Positions 23,314 to 37,900 of a DNA stretch of 64,000 nt are shown one piece after another. Origin of the DNA: Capitella teleta (Eukaryota > Annelida > Polychaeta > Capitellidae); contig KB308724.1 of the NCBI GenBank assembly GCA_000328365.1, positions 814,909 through 878,908 of the forward strand, given 5' to 3'. Within the stretch, counting starts at the first letter, position 1; the number at the start of each line of letters is the position of its first letter. A program made the position numbers and the translations under genes. Under the pieces are notes generated by a model. That model had not been told where the DNA came from. It did not search any database and worked only from the letters and a program-made list of their open reading frames with translations.

Positions 23314-26300
23314 TGAGCGCAAAATTTGCGCAAAGATTATACTTAAGAATATGGATGCACATTCTTTAATTGGCATACGAACGCATATTCATCAAACCTT
23401 CATCATTGCGGTTAAGCAAGTAAAAAAAAGTTTTTAAAATAGGCCACGATAGAACAGATCTATTTTTATGAGGTAAATTATTCCATAAAAGAGGAGCATA
23501 GAAATGATATACAATTTGTGGTATTTTGAACCAATGATACACGAGTAGAATATACAGTTATAAACTAATCACAAGGGTTCTAAAATCAATGCGTTCTTTC
23601 AATGGAAGCCCGCTTCAATACTGGCGTAATGTACATGTAATCGTAGCGATTCAATTAAAGGTATACCACGTGAATCAACTGAACAATTAACTGAATGAAT
23701 TAACTGCTACAATGAAAACAGTGTAATAAAAATTACTTAATATCCTGTGTAATCCTTCGAATACCAACACAAATTTTGAGCAAGCTTGGTCAATACTTGC
23801 TATCGCTAAACCGTTATTTTTTTTCAAAACAAAAGCAAAAAACAAAACAAAAAACAAAACAAAACAAAAAAACAAAAAATAAAATCTCTAGATACTTTTC
23901 TCAAATTATGTTTAGAACCTATATATCATATCAATTATTCTTGTCGTTTTCTGTGTGTGTTGCTGTTGTTGTTTGGTTTTTTTTTTGTTTTTTTTTTGGG
24001 GGGGGGGGGGGTTTTTTTTTTCCTTCTTGTTTTTTTTTTTTTTTTTTTTCCTTTCCTTTCACTATTGTTACTATAATTAATACTTTTCTCTTCGTTTTTC
24101 CCCTTCTCTTTCTCGTTCTCATTCGCTTGCAGGTGACACAAAAACATTTTGTTTCTGTCACCACCAACTGCCATTGTTCGACAAATATATACGTTTATAT
24201 ATATATATTTTTATTTTTTTATTTTTTTTTTTAACAGACTAACGCAAGTAAACAGGTCTATATAGTCAATATAGATAACTATTTTTGTAACATTACGCCA
24301 CATTAAAAAAAAAGATCCATTATTTACCAATAAACCTTTGAATCACCCTGTATACCACAGCCGGCTTGGAGTGCAATGACGTCATAACATATGAAAATGA
24401 CCTCTTGACTTCCAGACAAAGGTCATTAGAACACGCAATAAAGATCTCCCTAGAGTCGGTTGGTACCACGCGATGCCTGTGTATGGATGCAATCTGTCGA
24501 TTTGGACACTCGAGGTGAGCGAGGGGGTCGTATAATTACACTGAGGGCCATTCCTAATCGTCCGGAGAACACAATAACTGAATAAGCAAACGATGCGCGT
24601 GTCCTTCGCTTGTTTGCTGACCATAACAGGTCATCCTGGTTCATTACGCATCATCAAGTCTCCAAGTCTCGTGGCTTTGCTGCGAGCGTTCTTTCACATT
24701 TGGGCTCATTTTATTTTACCTGTGTAGCGTCTCTTAGAACGAACATTTGAAAGCTTCTACTTCCTGTGTGTACAGCTGGTTAGAGTGGCATATAAGCGAG
24801 ATTTTTACGCAAATTAAGTCGGTAGTTAGGACTTAAATATTTAATTGAAGTCCGTCAACTTCGGAAATGATGCTTCAATCTCAGCTATGCCATGCAATAA
24901 ATTCACGCTAAAAGTAATCACACACCATTCATCGACATCAGACCATTGCATAATCATTTGTTATTGTTATATATATCATTATAATAACTTTAATAAGAAC
25001 CTTATTTCTTCAACGCATAATTTGTATATAACGCATTTTAGTTTGTTATATAATTACTTCTTTCTTTCCATGTAATATTGCATGCATATGCGGGGAAAAA
25101 ATGTTATTATTATTATAAATCACATATAATAATGTTTCAGATGAGTATAAAGCTGATCGATATAAATAAGCCTTCAAATATTTCTTAAAATCGTCATAAT
25201 TCCCATAAGATGTTAGATCGTTCAGAAAAGATATAAAAAATTCACGGCTTCGAAATTTATAATTTTCATTTATTCACGGGTACAATTAAAGTATTTGTTA
25301 ATCCGAATCCTCTGCACAGATTATCATCGAGTTGGAACTTCAGAGGAATTCCTCAATCCTGTATTGATCGGTTGTGTGTTGTCTTAATTGAAACGCTCAT
25401 CTTTGAGGCATCGTGATTCACAGCAGACAGCTGTGTGGTTTCAAGTTGAGTCATCTATCGAGAATGTTATGCAAACTGACAGAACGCTGTGACGATACGT
25501 TAATTAAACTGTCTAAACGACATATAGTCATGTTTTGACTTACACTATGCTGAGCTGCTGCTTTACAAAACATACTAGCAGGTACACGAGTTTGTTTGAA
25601 GTATAGGATTCCACGTGCTTGAACTGTTTTAAAATGGAAAATATTCCTTTGACTTGACATTGGACGGATTCAGGAAGATATATGGGCTTAATGATTATGA
25701 AAGAAAAGGCCTCTCTATCTGAGGGCACATGAATACATACGATCCACTGGCGATCAGATATAGGAGAGGACTAATGAGAGAAGTGAAGGCACTAATTGAA
25801 TTATTACCGGTAATATAAGATTCATTCGAGAATGTGAACGTTATGAATAGCCTACACAGGTGTCGCATCACTAGGCAAGTACTCATTAACTGCTATAATG
25901 AATTGGTATGAAATAAGTGTGGCATTTATACAGTGGGTCAAAGATGTTAAAAAAAAAATACAAAAAAATAAAAACCTATAAAATTTGCCAAAATGGGGGG
26001 GGGGGCGTTGTGAATGGGAGAGGAACATTTAAATGTGAGTGGTGTGTGATCAGTGGTAACGAAGAGAGCTAAATCAAATGAGCCCCTGAACGAGCATATT
26101 GGATTGCCATCTGTTGCATGGCGCTTCAATCCAAACTGTAGTTTGTTATGATTTAGGAGATAACCATTAATGCTACTGTCACAACTATAGCACTTTTAAA
26201 CAAAATAAAAGTACGAGAGCGATGCTTTATTATGGGTAAATCATAGATTTTACCTATATATCGATAGCCTCCGTTTGTCTGTTTGTCCGCACTATTTTTA

Positions 26301-27000
26301 ATGCACGAGATCTCTGGTGTTTGTACACTTAGAGCTTTGAAACTTCGACACAATGTGCATTTAATACAGACGCAGGTCTGAAAGAAGTTATAAATCAATT
26401 AGTTCAAGGTCAAGGTCACACGAGGCAACTGAATGCAAAATCTACTCATGCTCATAACTACGTGAATACAGCTCGGTTTTCAATAAAATTTTCATCATTC
26501 AATGCAAATTAACAACGTGTACAAGTTTTGTATTTAAATCTAGTGTGTAAGATAATTAGAATTACAACAATGAGTTAATTACTCATTAATTAGCACTTAA
26601 TTTCAAATTTTGGGAAATTCTCTAAAGCAAATGTCAAATACATCTTGTCATCCTGCTTCACATATATTTTTGGAGAGGTCAAGTCAAGGTCAAGGTCTCA
26701 GTCGCCCGTTGAATGTTGCTTCTTTGTGGGACTGTAGCTTTGTAAGTAATTGTCATAATACTACGAAAATCAGGATTAACAAAGCCAAGATACCATGCTT
26801 CATAGTGGCGCAAGTCCCGTTGACTAATTAGGAATTTTAATTTTCAACTAATCTCAGCTTGTTAACTATAAACATTTACGAGTAAAAACTTTTCGCCATT
26901 AGATGCGTATTAATGTGATCTTCAACTTTGATGCCCACAGGTTTTTGGCTATCACCAGTAGTTAATGAGTTATATGACAAAAATTAGTTATGTTAACTGC
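23100..27000. other. intergenic with simple-sequence tracts
   Basis: No gene seen. Contains two poly-T/poly-G junctions (G16 at 23298-23313 and G14 at 23998-24011), a CAAAA-type tract around 23826-23880 and several poly-T runs. ORFs made of Lys, Phe or Pro here are simple-sequence artefacts. Confidence 0.6.
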
Positions 27001-27140
27001 TAAAAAACCTTGAACAGCAAATGCTAACAACATGTGACTCTTTGGCAGGGTGGTAGAGTCATGAACTACGAACTGGGACATCAAGGTTCGAATCTCCCTC
27101 AGGATTTTTTGTCTTTGTTTGATTTCAATTAAGCTAACAA
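27001..27140 (+). mobile_element. tRNA-like SINE unit (first of three)
   Basis: TTGGCAGGGTGGTAGAGTC resembles a tRNA A box and AAGGTTCGAATCTCCC a B box, about 35 bases apart. The flanking arrangement resembles 28440-28810 and 29112-29480. It is diverged and cannot fold into a normal cloverleaf. Confidence 0.5.
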
Positions 27141-27299
27141 TTTGCATTTAAAAGTCACTATCTTCACAATCACCTTTCAATTACAATTTAAATCACCATT
27201 ATATTACAGAGCCATCACTGACATCTACACAAACACATACAGTCGATGCACTTACACCTTCACTTAAATCACCCTTACACTCAGACTCACACTTTCTCT

Positions 27300-28435
<1,136 letters not shown>

Positions 28436-28439
28436 TCAG

Positions 28440-28810
28440 TAGTTATGCTCATTAAAGACACCATCAACTTGACTACCAAGTATTTTTTCAGTTGTTATAT
28501 GCTATGATATGGCCAAGAACCTTATCATCTGCCTTTGTGGAGTAGTGGCAAGGTGGTCTACAAGAATCTCTGAGACTCACATTTGGATTCCCATAACTAA
28601 GCATTTTTTCTAAAGTTACATTTCTTTTAAATATTTTGGTAATGTAATCGTTGTACACCAATGACAGGAATTTAAACTCAGGATTCATTAGCTTTTGTTT
28701 TTCTAACTTTACTAGTGCTACTATCAATGGTGTCCAACCAGTACATTCAATCATCTCCTATCGATTTACCCATGGTCGGAGTTCCTTCGATGTCTTGATT
28801 CTTTATCGCC
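28440..28810 (+). repeat. SINE-bearing repeat unit, copy 1
   Basis: Shares ATGCTCATTAAAGACA at its start, a tRNA-like GTGGCAAGGTGGTCTAC in the middle, and ATCGATTTACCCATGGTCGG plus AGTTCCTTCGATGTCTTG at its end with 29112-29480. The 3' end is almost identical while the centre has diverged. Confidence 0.75.
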
Positions 28811-29111
28811 ACGTGAAAAAGCCTGTCCGCATTTCGCTTGTGTAACTGTATCTTAAAGGTCACAGCTAGTAACCATGTGTCTCATACTTTTCACATCCAA
28901 GCATTGGTAAGAAAGCTAGGTCTAAAGGGAGTGGTCATAGTGATACTGTTCAGACACCAAAAAAGTATGCCCAGTTAATGCGCATTTAATCACCTCATTC
29001 AGCAACTAATATTCTGACGCATTTCTAACAGATGCCATTATATTGAGAACAAATTTTCAATACAGAAATATGCTCATGGATTTAAATCACCTCTTAATTT
29101 AATTGGTTCTA

Positions 29112-29480
29112 TAGTTGTGCTCATTAAAGACATCTCCTCTCGATCCAACATGCAACTTTTAAAATCTTATATAATTTGATACTGACATTAGCATTATCAT
29201 ATGACTCTGCGGTGTTGTGGCAAAGTGGTCAACTCATGACTTAGGTTCACGTTCAAATTCTGTTTCTGACAAATTGATAAATTACATTCATTGTTTTATA
29301 TTTTTAAATGCAACCTTGGTACAAGGATCACGATTTTGAACTTAAGATACATAAACTTGTTTTCTCTCAATTTACTTGTATTTGTCTTCCAGTACTACTA
29401 TCAATCATGTCCAATCAGGACATTCTCGCATCTCATATCGATTTACCCATGGTCGGAGTTCCTTCGATGTCTTGTTTGTG
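29112..29480 (+). repeat. SINE-bearing repeat unit, copy 2
   Basis: Direct repeat of 28440-28810, offset about 670 bases. Its A box (GTGGCAAAGTGGTCAAC) and B box (GTTCACGTTCAAATTCTG) are better preserved. Confidence 0.75.
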
Positions 29481-30279
29481 CCTCCAATGAAGCGCATCCA
29501 TGGTCCAGGGCCCTGCTTGCCGCCATAAGTGGAAATATCATGGAATGCCGAGTGCTCTCTATTAATTGAAATAAATCGGCATAAATGTTGACGAAATTGT
29601 AATATAAATTACCGGAATAGCAGCATGACATGTTAGACTAACCATACCAAGTATTATTTCTCTTATTTTAGTGTTTTTTGTTTTTTGTTGTTTTTTTTTT
29701 GCACTGTGATCTGTTTTGTACACTTGCCCAGAAATGTGCAGTACCATTGAAAAGCATTGAGATCATTAACATGGAGTAGATAAACTACTTTTGGCCTACT
29801 CTGTATGTACATCCATCCCGATCAATAAATACTGAAAGAGTATCCTTCATGAATGTACACTGTGTTATTGCCACCACAGAAGAAATGGAGGTGGGGGAAA
29901 AAAGATTTTTTTCCTAAAAGTGATAAATTTATTCACAGATTTACAGACATTATTCAGAAATCACGATTCCATCAAATATGGTTCACGTTTGCACTCGAAA
30001 AAGATTAAAATTATATCATTAAAAAAATTTAAGAATTAAATTACTAAGAAATTCATAAAAAACTAATAAATACACCACTAAAAATAAATACACTCACACG
30101 TGAAAAAACATCAACCATCTTAAATAATAGATGTCGGTATTTGTATTGTGAGCTTCACCACACAACACACTCAGGATAATATTCCTGTACTTTCATACAA
30201 AAAAATTGAGAAAAAAACTGTAACCTTGACACATTTGCTACCATGATCCCAAGGGCATTTTTGATTAAATCCTTCCAAA
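29481..30279. other. intergenic, 3' flank of the FG-GAP gene
   Basis: No gene seen. On the minus strand AATAAA at 29928-29933, about 350 bases beyond the stop, is a possible polyadenylation signal for the FG-GAP gene. Confidence 0.45.
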
Positions 30280-33200
30280 TTAACGCATGTCTTCATGGTG
30301 AATATTATCTTTATCCACACGGCAGCACCACGTCATGAGCAGAACGCACAGCACAACAAAGACGCCGATTACCAGAGTATGGACAATCGGGAACTCAGAG
30401 GAAACAGAGAATGTGATGGAGCTGTAACAAAAGCAAGAATTGCCACCGGTCAGAATTGATCATCATTAAGCTGAAACTGACCCAGAGCTGCAGGTCACGA
30501 TGAAATCGTTTTGACCATCGTTGGTGAAGTCGGCGATGACTGGTTTGTCGATTGGTTGGCATGGCAACGAGTGCTCGCCAAGGATTTGTCCGTCTCGAAG
30601 GTCAACCAGTGCAATAGTGTCCCAGCCGAGAAGAAGCGCAACAGACTGAAATCACGGGTGTCACAAAAGTGTCACAAGAGTTTAGGCAAGGGTTAGAGTG
30701 AATTGGGGCTGAGGGAGTGTGTGTGATTCAGCTCTGTCTTCGGCTTTGACAAATACAATGAACGTAGCTAGAGCTTAAAGCATTAGATAATTCAACTATT
30801 CACTCATCATGTCAAAAAACTCCCACAGAAATGTGACTCAAGTAAAGATTGAAATTACTGATATTACATTCTCCGCTGTGAATTCTGTACATGATGAAAT
30901 TTCTCAAGAGCTGGATATTTCTGCGATATCCGCTTTCTCGGTCGATGGAGTACAGAATTCCGCAACGGAAATATGTCTTCACAACACCGTCCATTTGCGC
31001 TTGACAATAATAAAAAAAAAACACATACAAAATATTTCCTCAGAGCAAAACAAGGAAGTAAGGCACGACTCTCCTTCCAATTATCAAACCTTAATTAAAA
31101 GTCTGTAAATATTTTCCAAGTGAGAATCACATACCTTTCTTCCGTACACTTTGGGAGACATGGGCGTGGCAGATGGCTTGAAGACATGATTGTAAACATC
31201 TGCGTGAATACTTCCCGGATCTCTCCAATTGCGGGTCGTCTGTTCCACCCACTGGGCAGGTGTCAGCACCTGAATAAAGATGCCAAAACATCAAAACTGA
31301 AATAACCAAGAACCGAGACGCTGGGGAAATTCACAATTCAATTTTATGAAATTTCAATACTACATTTTTTCTCAGAAAACAGCACCCTAACCTGCCAGTT
31401 GAGATCTCCGTTTGGTGCAAATGACGATAACCTGCCCTGGCTGGTCAGGAATAACGTGTCATAACCTTTTCTCTCGCTTGGCAGAGTGTACCCAAGTAGG
31501 TGATTCACGAAGCCCTTTCGCACTGCAATGCTGTTCAGCAGATATGGTATTGTAACAGGAATGCAAGAACAAAAAGTTTACCTTTTAATAAAGAACGGAG
31601 GCACGCTACAGTCCTCGTCTTCAGCCGCGACTGGTAAGCGAGAGAAAACCGACCCTGACCCCCACCATTGAAGCGCAGAGCAAACATTCTCAGAAAAGAT
31701 CGCCAGCGGTCGAGGATGCACGGTAGAAACCTGAAGATTTTGAGAATATTATCAAACCATATACATATATGACCTACTTCGCCATAGCAACCATCGTCAG
31801 TAGCAACCAGGCGCGCCCTCTCCAGAGTTCCATCCTCGTTTACATCAATGTAGGCTGATTTATCACGCGCGACCTTGAGTCGTGTTAGAGGTCGTCCTAC
31901 ATGCAGATCAAGGACTTCCACCCCCTTGTGGTTATGAACGACCAGGGTGTTGGGTTTTCGGATGTGCTCGTGATGTGAGTGGGGTCCTAGGCCCCCGTAC
32001 GCCACCCCCGAGATGTGATAATCGTCTAAACTTTCCCCGATGATATCCACCAGCGGCAATGCTGAGCTCGATTCAATTCTGATGATCAACTCTTTCTTGC
32101 GCAGGTCAGCGAAATCAAACTTAGTATCGCCCAAACTTGTCCAATCGTGCGGCTGTGTAAAAACAATCCTTAAAACTTACACCTAATGCAAATAAAAGCT
32201 CACGAGAAGTTGAAGGAAACTTTCCCCGTATTTTGTCCAATGGACTTCGCCCATGTGCTCTTCATGATGAGTCCGTAAATTCAGTTTCCAATGGTGCGAA
32301 TCCACCCTCGCCTTCGACCGCTTAGTTTCGAAATCTCCCGGTAGGTGGTGCCACCGTATGGCACCATTGCTGCCGCTTAGTGCAAATGTACTGAAGTGAG
32401 TGGTTGGGTCATCGGGTGCAGTGTGAAGGTCACCCGCTTGGTGCATTGCTCTCGATGCCTGTTCATCCAAAAGCATCTTCATTCTGTAGAAATGAGTAAA
32501 AAATGAAAATTTCAGAATTGAGAACCAGTCCTGAGGATATTATCGTACAACATACACAGAGTAAGAATTTAATATTGTACAGAAGACTACACCTTGCATG
32601 GTGATCCTTGTGACCATAAGCTCCGCCTACAAAAATTGCACCTTGATCATTTTTGTGCAACTTGACGGCAGAGACAAGAAGAGCAGACGCGGTCATTTGG
32701 AGATGATCTCTGCTGTGATTAAGTGGCATCAATTGATGTTGCCATAGCAACTGTAGTGTTGAACTGTAGCACAAGACATGCCAGTTGTTAGTAGCAACCA
32801 CAATCACCTAAAGACGAAATGAAATTTTTAAAAAGACAATTCTCGACGCAAAATTCAACTACCTGCGATCTTGAATGCTCAGGAGAGATGTACGGATCAA
32901 TGTATCCTGTCTCCATAGCAACAGGATACTCCTGTTCTCCATATTCATTAACCTCCAGAGGCAGGACCACAGAATGCTTCACTTGTAACTGTTGAAGTCT
33001 TTTTGATGCTAATTTCTGGCTAGCATTATACAGCAGAACTTGGAGTTGATTTTCGTTAGATATCAACACGACCTCCATTTTATTATCTCCATCAAAATCT
33101 GTGACGATGGGCTGAGGTTTCCTTTCTTCATCCACTGGGTAGCGTCTATTTTCGAAATGCTTGGCGTCAAAGTGGTGATACCAGGCAGGGGTGAGGATGA

Positions 33201-33306
33201 TTTGGTTCTTGGCTCCGAGAAGATACACGAGCAGAGCGCAAACGGCGGTGATGACGACATCTTGAAGGCGGACACTGCCCAGCTTCTCCTTGATGATGGA
33301 AGTCGC
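30280..33306 (-). CDS. NERD1-like FG-GAP repeat membrane protein (5' exon missing)
   Basis: Nine consecutive minus-strand exons: 32863-33306, 32593-32807, 32204-32483, 31778-32152, 31582-31730, 31392-31530, 31135-31269, 30482-30645, 30280-30421, 2043 nt in phase, encoding 680 residues to the stop. A membrane anchor lies near the start (VVITAVCALLVYLLG), followed by PAWYHHFDAKHF and FG-GAP-type units (PIVTDFDGDNKMEVVLIS; YIDVNEDG; KPVIADFTNDGQNDFIV). A second membrane segment near the end (VHTLVIGVFVVLCVLL) precedes a short tail. The order and motifs such as AMETGYIDPY, ATNNWHVLCY and VNHLLGYTLP match the plant family of Arabidopsis At3g51050 (NERD1), recalled from memory. FG-GAP units build beta-propellers, and a secretory-pathway membrane location is inferred. 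The first exon carrying the start is not resolved and should lie between 33307 and 34955. Confidence 0.85.
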
Positions 33307-34007
33307 CTGGAATTTGTTGAAAACGTAATTTTTTGTTAAATTTTTTTTATGTTTTACAGTGCAAAATTTAGTAGTCTCGTTCTCTCCAATAAATGAATTA
33401 TAGTGAATAAGGTTTAAATATGGTTTAAATAATATCAAGGCAATAAATCTACAGGGTGAACAACATGAATGATTTGCATAAGAGGTTATGAAGAATTTCT
33501 AAGTTAAAAAAAGAGATATTTCCCTATTCTTTCTCTGGTTATTGAATAAGTCAATTACTTGTTGCTATTGAATAACGAATTCAGGAATTGGGTATAGTCT
33601 GATTGCGGGCGATAATCGGGAAATTTGACTTCAAATGCAGAAAATCGGCGTAAACTTCATTAATGAATACATCAAAATAAGCGAAAAGTCGCATGAGTAT
33701 AATCTTTACACATGGATACTGACAGTAATGGTAACACTGCCATCCATGCTCGATATAATCGATATTCAATTGAAATGTAAACAATCATTCGACACCATAT
33801 TTTTGTGGAACATGGAAAGCGAAACACGGTAGTATCGAACGCAAAATGCGTTATGATCTCCTAGAGAATGATATAGGTTTTTTTTATTTTATCCTCAATT
33901 TTCACCATAAAACATGACAACAGGTAGTCAAAGCTGACAAGAATTGCCAATGCAAGAAAATGATCCAATAATTTGTGGATTTGATTTCAGAGAAGGAAAA
34001 AGAAATT
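33307..34007. other. probable 5' region of the FG-GAP gene
   Basis: Must contain or lead to the missing first exon. No ATG with a clean phase-0 donor is convincing. Contains one copy of TGCGTTATGAT (33847-33857). Confidence 0.4.
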
Positions 34008-34091
34008 TGTCAGAAGTGGGATTCGAACCCACGCCTGGAGAACCAGACTGCGACCTGAACGCAGCGCCTTAGACCGCTCGGCCATCCTGAC
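34008..34091 (-). tRNA. tRNA-Leu (CAG)
   Basis: 84 nt on the minus strand. Acceptor GTCAGGA pairs with TTCTGAC (one G-U), discriminator A. The D arm has TGGCCGAGCGGTCTAAGGC. The anticodon stem-loop CTGCG-TTCAGGT-CGCAG gives anticodon CAG. A long class II variable arm is present and the T arm is GTGGGTTCGAATCCCAC. No intron. Both internal promoter boxes are intact, so it looks functional. Confidence 0.97.
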
Positions 34092-34399
34092 ATCTGGAGA
34101 GTACTTACATAAATGTTTATTAAATATTGATCTTAAAAGCTACATTGAAATATGATAACTAATAGCATAGTTTGTTTGCTTTGCAAATAGTTTGCTATCA
34201 AGCATTTTCTGAAATGCGGGAGCTTTTGACGAATATTTCACTGAGTATAACGTTTTATCATTCTATAAAAACTATGAAGAGGAGTTCTTCGAATGCAGTG
34301 TTAATTGATTTCTATTAAATTAGCCATTGCCTTTTTCAAGTTGCTCTCCCGGGGGTAGGCCTATCCTTCCTGTTCAGATGTAGCGTGCTCTGTTAAGAT

Positions 34400-34510
34400 A
34401 GATAGATAAATAGATATTTTATTCATGAATGGAGCACATTCAAAGGACTGCCCCTTAGGCCATGGGGCCTGTCAACCGGAGCCGGGACAGCCCTATAAGC
34501 ATTACAATAA
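34400..34510 (-). mobile_element. probable LINE 3'-UTR fragment
   Basis: On the minus strand a GC-rich segment (GGCCCCATGGCCTAAGGGGC) leads to ATGAATAAAATATC followed by (TATC)n-type repeats. AATAAA plus a short tandem tail is the common end of non-LTR elements. No protein remnant is left. Confidence 0.4.
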
Positions 34511-34955
34511 TTGCATGATAAGAAATAAGAAAAACAAGAAGAAAAAAGAAAAACAAACTAAACGAGAAACAAAGACTATTAAGATTGTGATTGTGGAGAT
34601 GGAGGAGTGGGTAAATGAAAAGGGAGGGGAGGGAGAAAGGAATGGGAGGGGGTGTTTCATTCTTTAACTGTATTGAGGCAACCGGGCTGTTTGTGTGAAT
34701 TAGTCAGGGGATTTGAGTGCTGATTATGTTAAATTGAAGAGGTCTGCCATAACATATTATGCGGTAATACATTTGAAGTTTACTCAATTCACAATTAAAT
34801 GTCTTTAATTACACAGGAAACTTCTGATCACTTATTGAATCAACCTTATTGAACACCAGAGAACCTGTAGCTCTGTATTTAACTGTCAAAAATACAAATA
34901 AAATAAAACAAATAAAACTGCTAAATAAAATAGAAGCAGAAATACACTATTTTAT
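34511..34955. other. intergenic
   Basis: Purine-rich tract (34530-34660), then AT-rich sequence. No gene seen. Confidence 0.5.
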
Positions 34956-34956
34956 T
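34951..34956 (-). promoter_or_regulatory. polyadenylation signal overlapping the NAE1 stop
   Basis: Minus strand reads TTGTGAATAAAA: the final A of the TGA stop is the first A of AATAAA. Confidence 0.5.
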
Positions 34957-37900
34957 CACAATTCAACTGACAGAGAGCTTTGCTTCATGGCGTTATAAAT
35001 GAAAGTGTTATTGACAGGGATGAACTGACAGACGATCATTTTGATGACTTCTTGTGCAGCTGCCCCTCCCATGAAGGCAGCCACAGAATGCAACTCACTG
35101 GCGCCGTAACGACAGCTAAAAGTACAAATACAAAAAAAGTGTGGAATGAAAATAAGACGCAGCTTACTATTCATGGACGAAATCATCCTTCACACAAATG
35201 GGATTCACGCCCCATTCTTGTAACATCTTGCACAGGCATCCCTGTGAATACCAGAAACAGATTAAAATGTACTGTAAATGTATTAATAACTTATAACAGA
35301 CAGAAATTTGCATTTTAGCAAACAATTTGATGTAAAAAAATATGGCCCAAAACTATATATACCAAAGGACCAATTAGAAAATGATGGTAACAATTTGTTG
35401 ACCTTGAGTTTGGCGATGTCTGGTTCCATGCTGTCTGGCTCAGCGCCTGGGTAACGGTTGAACTCTGTGCGGAATCTGTCAACTACTCTAAGCATTATGT
35501 AATGAACAAGTTCATCATCCTCGTCTGTGTTATCAAGACGACTCGCTGTACAAGAGAAAAACATAACATCACATGTGTGTTTCATCAAATCAGTTTACAA
35601 ACCCAAATCTGTGATTTTACTACAGCTGGCAGCATACTCCTGACTGAGTGACCGTGTACGGATCACACGAAGAAAACTGGCGTTACGACCTGATATAGAA
35701 AAAAAAAAAATTATTTTGTCAATTTAAATTTTTCAATTAAATTTTTTCACTGTTTTTTTCAAATCTTACAGAAGAGTTTGATGTCAGAATCCGAAATATT
35801 GTCTTGCGGCTGTGAAATAAATGAAATAAACATAAAACTAATTTAATTTTCTAATTATATGTACTTGGCCAGGGGAAGAGCTCGGGCTACGGTGTTCACT
35901 GCTCACAGACAATGGCTCATCCTGGGAATAGGCAGGAAATTACAATGTACATTTACCCAAAGTGATGTGCTCACCCGTCCCAGGCTCTGAAGTAGCGTCT
36001 GTATGTAATTAGTGACGGTGCAAATATCCTGGTTCGATTGGTCTCTGTACACATTCTGCAGTTGAATGTATCGTTCTGAGTCGGCGGTCATATCGGGAAT
36101 GTTACCACGAAGGGGGAGGCTCCCTACATAAAAAAATTGCAAGGGTTTTTATAGGGAAGGTTAAGGAGCAAATCAGGGGCTGAAATTCCAATTTAAAATC
36201 TCAGAAATCAAGTGAGATACCTGATCCCTCGTTAGCAACAAACTCCTGCACGGCTCTCGCTAGAATCCAAAATGGTTTGCTCTGATGACAAGAGAGAAAT
36301 GAGATGAAAGGGAATAAATATAGGAATTTCACCTCTGAGGTAAGTTGACGACAACATGGATCGTCAAAAATCTGCTGGACTTCACTGGGAACCTAAGATA
36401 CAAAAATTATTTAATTAATTCTTAAGTAATAGATCCATACCTTGGTGTGAGTAAGTGCAGTGTTGACGTGTCGAATTGCTTCGTCAAAATTGTCCTCCTG
36501 TTCAGGGACTCCATTTTCACTTTTGCGAATCCCTGTTTGATGATAAAATATTTTAGATCCAATTAGTAAACAGCCACGATACTCAAAAGGCCAATAAGTG
36601 ATGACCAAGACAGAATTAATTTCATTAATTAAATCATGATTGTTATCTTTTTTATTTCACTTTTTTCTTTCTTTCGTTCTTTATGTACATAAAGTTATCT
36701 AAGAAATTTCCAAATTACTTCAGCAAACTCTTTCATTACTACCAATAATTTACCATGTTAAGGTGGCGAGAGTGCCAGCATCCCCTCACGAACCTAAGCC
36801 AGGTCTCCTGGATTTCATTTCACAACCTCATTTGCATACTGTACACATACTTATATTGACGAATATAATATTATTTGGCGTTTCATAATATTTTGATTAT
36901 ATTGGCAATATCGATTTTGGCAATATAATCAATTTGGCTTAAAGCTGAAACAATGAAACTCCCAAAGAAACCACTTTTTGTGACTTCTGTATTGGCAATA
37001 TTAAATTTGGTGATTTTTATAAATTGGCCGAATTCAATCCCTCGCCAATATTAGTACTTCAACAGTAACATTAATATTGAAATCATCGTTTACATATTTT
37101 TCCAAATAAATGCACATTCTCTCTGTTTCTCTCTCTAATGGCTAAATTCTCAGCCCCTACAGTTGCAAAACAGAGAGATCAAAGTGTATAACCAAGCTGC
37201 AGAATTCCTACATTGGATAACTCACCTTCACGGATGAGTTCTTTCAGCTGATTTTTCTCTTTGTAATTCTTGGGTAATTCTCCATTGTGCTGCAAAAGAA
37301 AAGAAAAAAACTTAGATATAAGCTCTCTTCAAAACCATCCTGGATGGAAAATTTTGCAACAAAATGAGGCAGGCTACAAACCGATCGTTTCCAATCTTGG
37401 ATGAATTTGTAGAGAATGACCAGCCAAGGAGTATGCGAGTGGTCCTGAGGTACATTAGGAATTACAGATAATCTTAAATTACGCTTTTTCTTGTGCATAC
37501 TTTCTTCGACATGGCTTCAAGATCGAGATTTTTGCAATAGTCTGAGAGGCCAGGAAACGGGGAATCCAGTCTGAGGTCATCAAGTGCACTGTCTGGGTGG
37601 GATTCAATCACTGGAAATAAACTCTTATAAATGCTGCCATCTTACAGTATAATTTTTCTCTTTTCTTTTCAAAAAAAAAATAATGAAACTTGTATCTGGA
37701 TAACCTCTTTGATTCAGAGAATTTGAGACCAGACCTGTGTGTTCCTTCAGGACAATTCTTAAATATCCAATGAGTCCGTAGCTGCGACATACCAGAAGCG
37801 GGATGTCATTATCCCATAGGAGATTCGCCAAGTCCAGCAAACTCCTTCAAATAAACAAAAATTTACCAAATTTTACAAACTAGCATTCTGTAGTTTTGAG

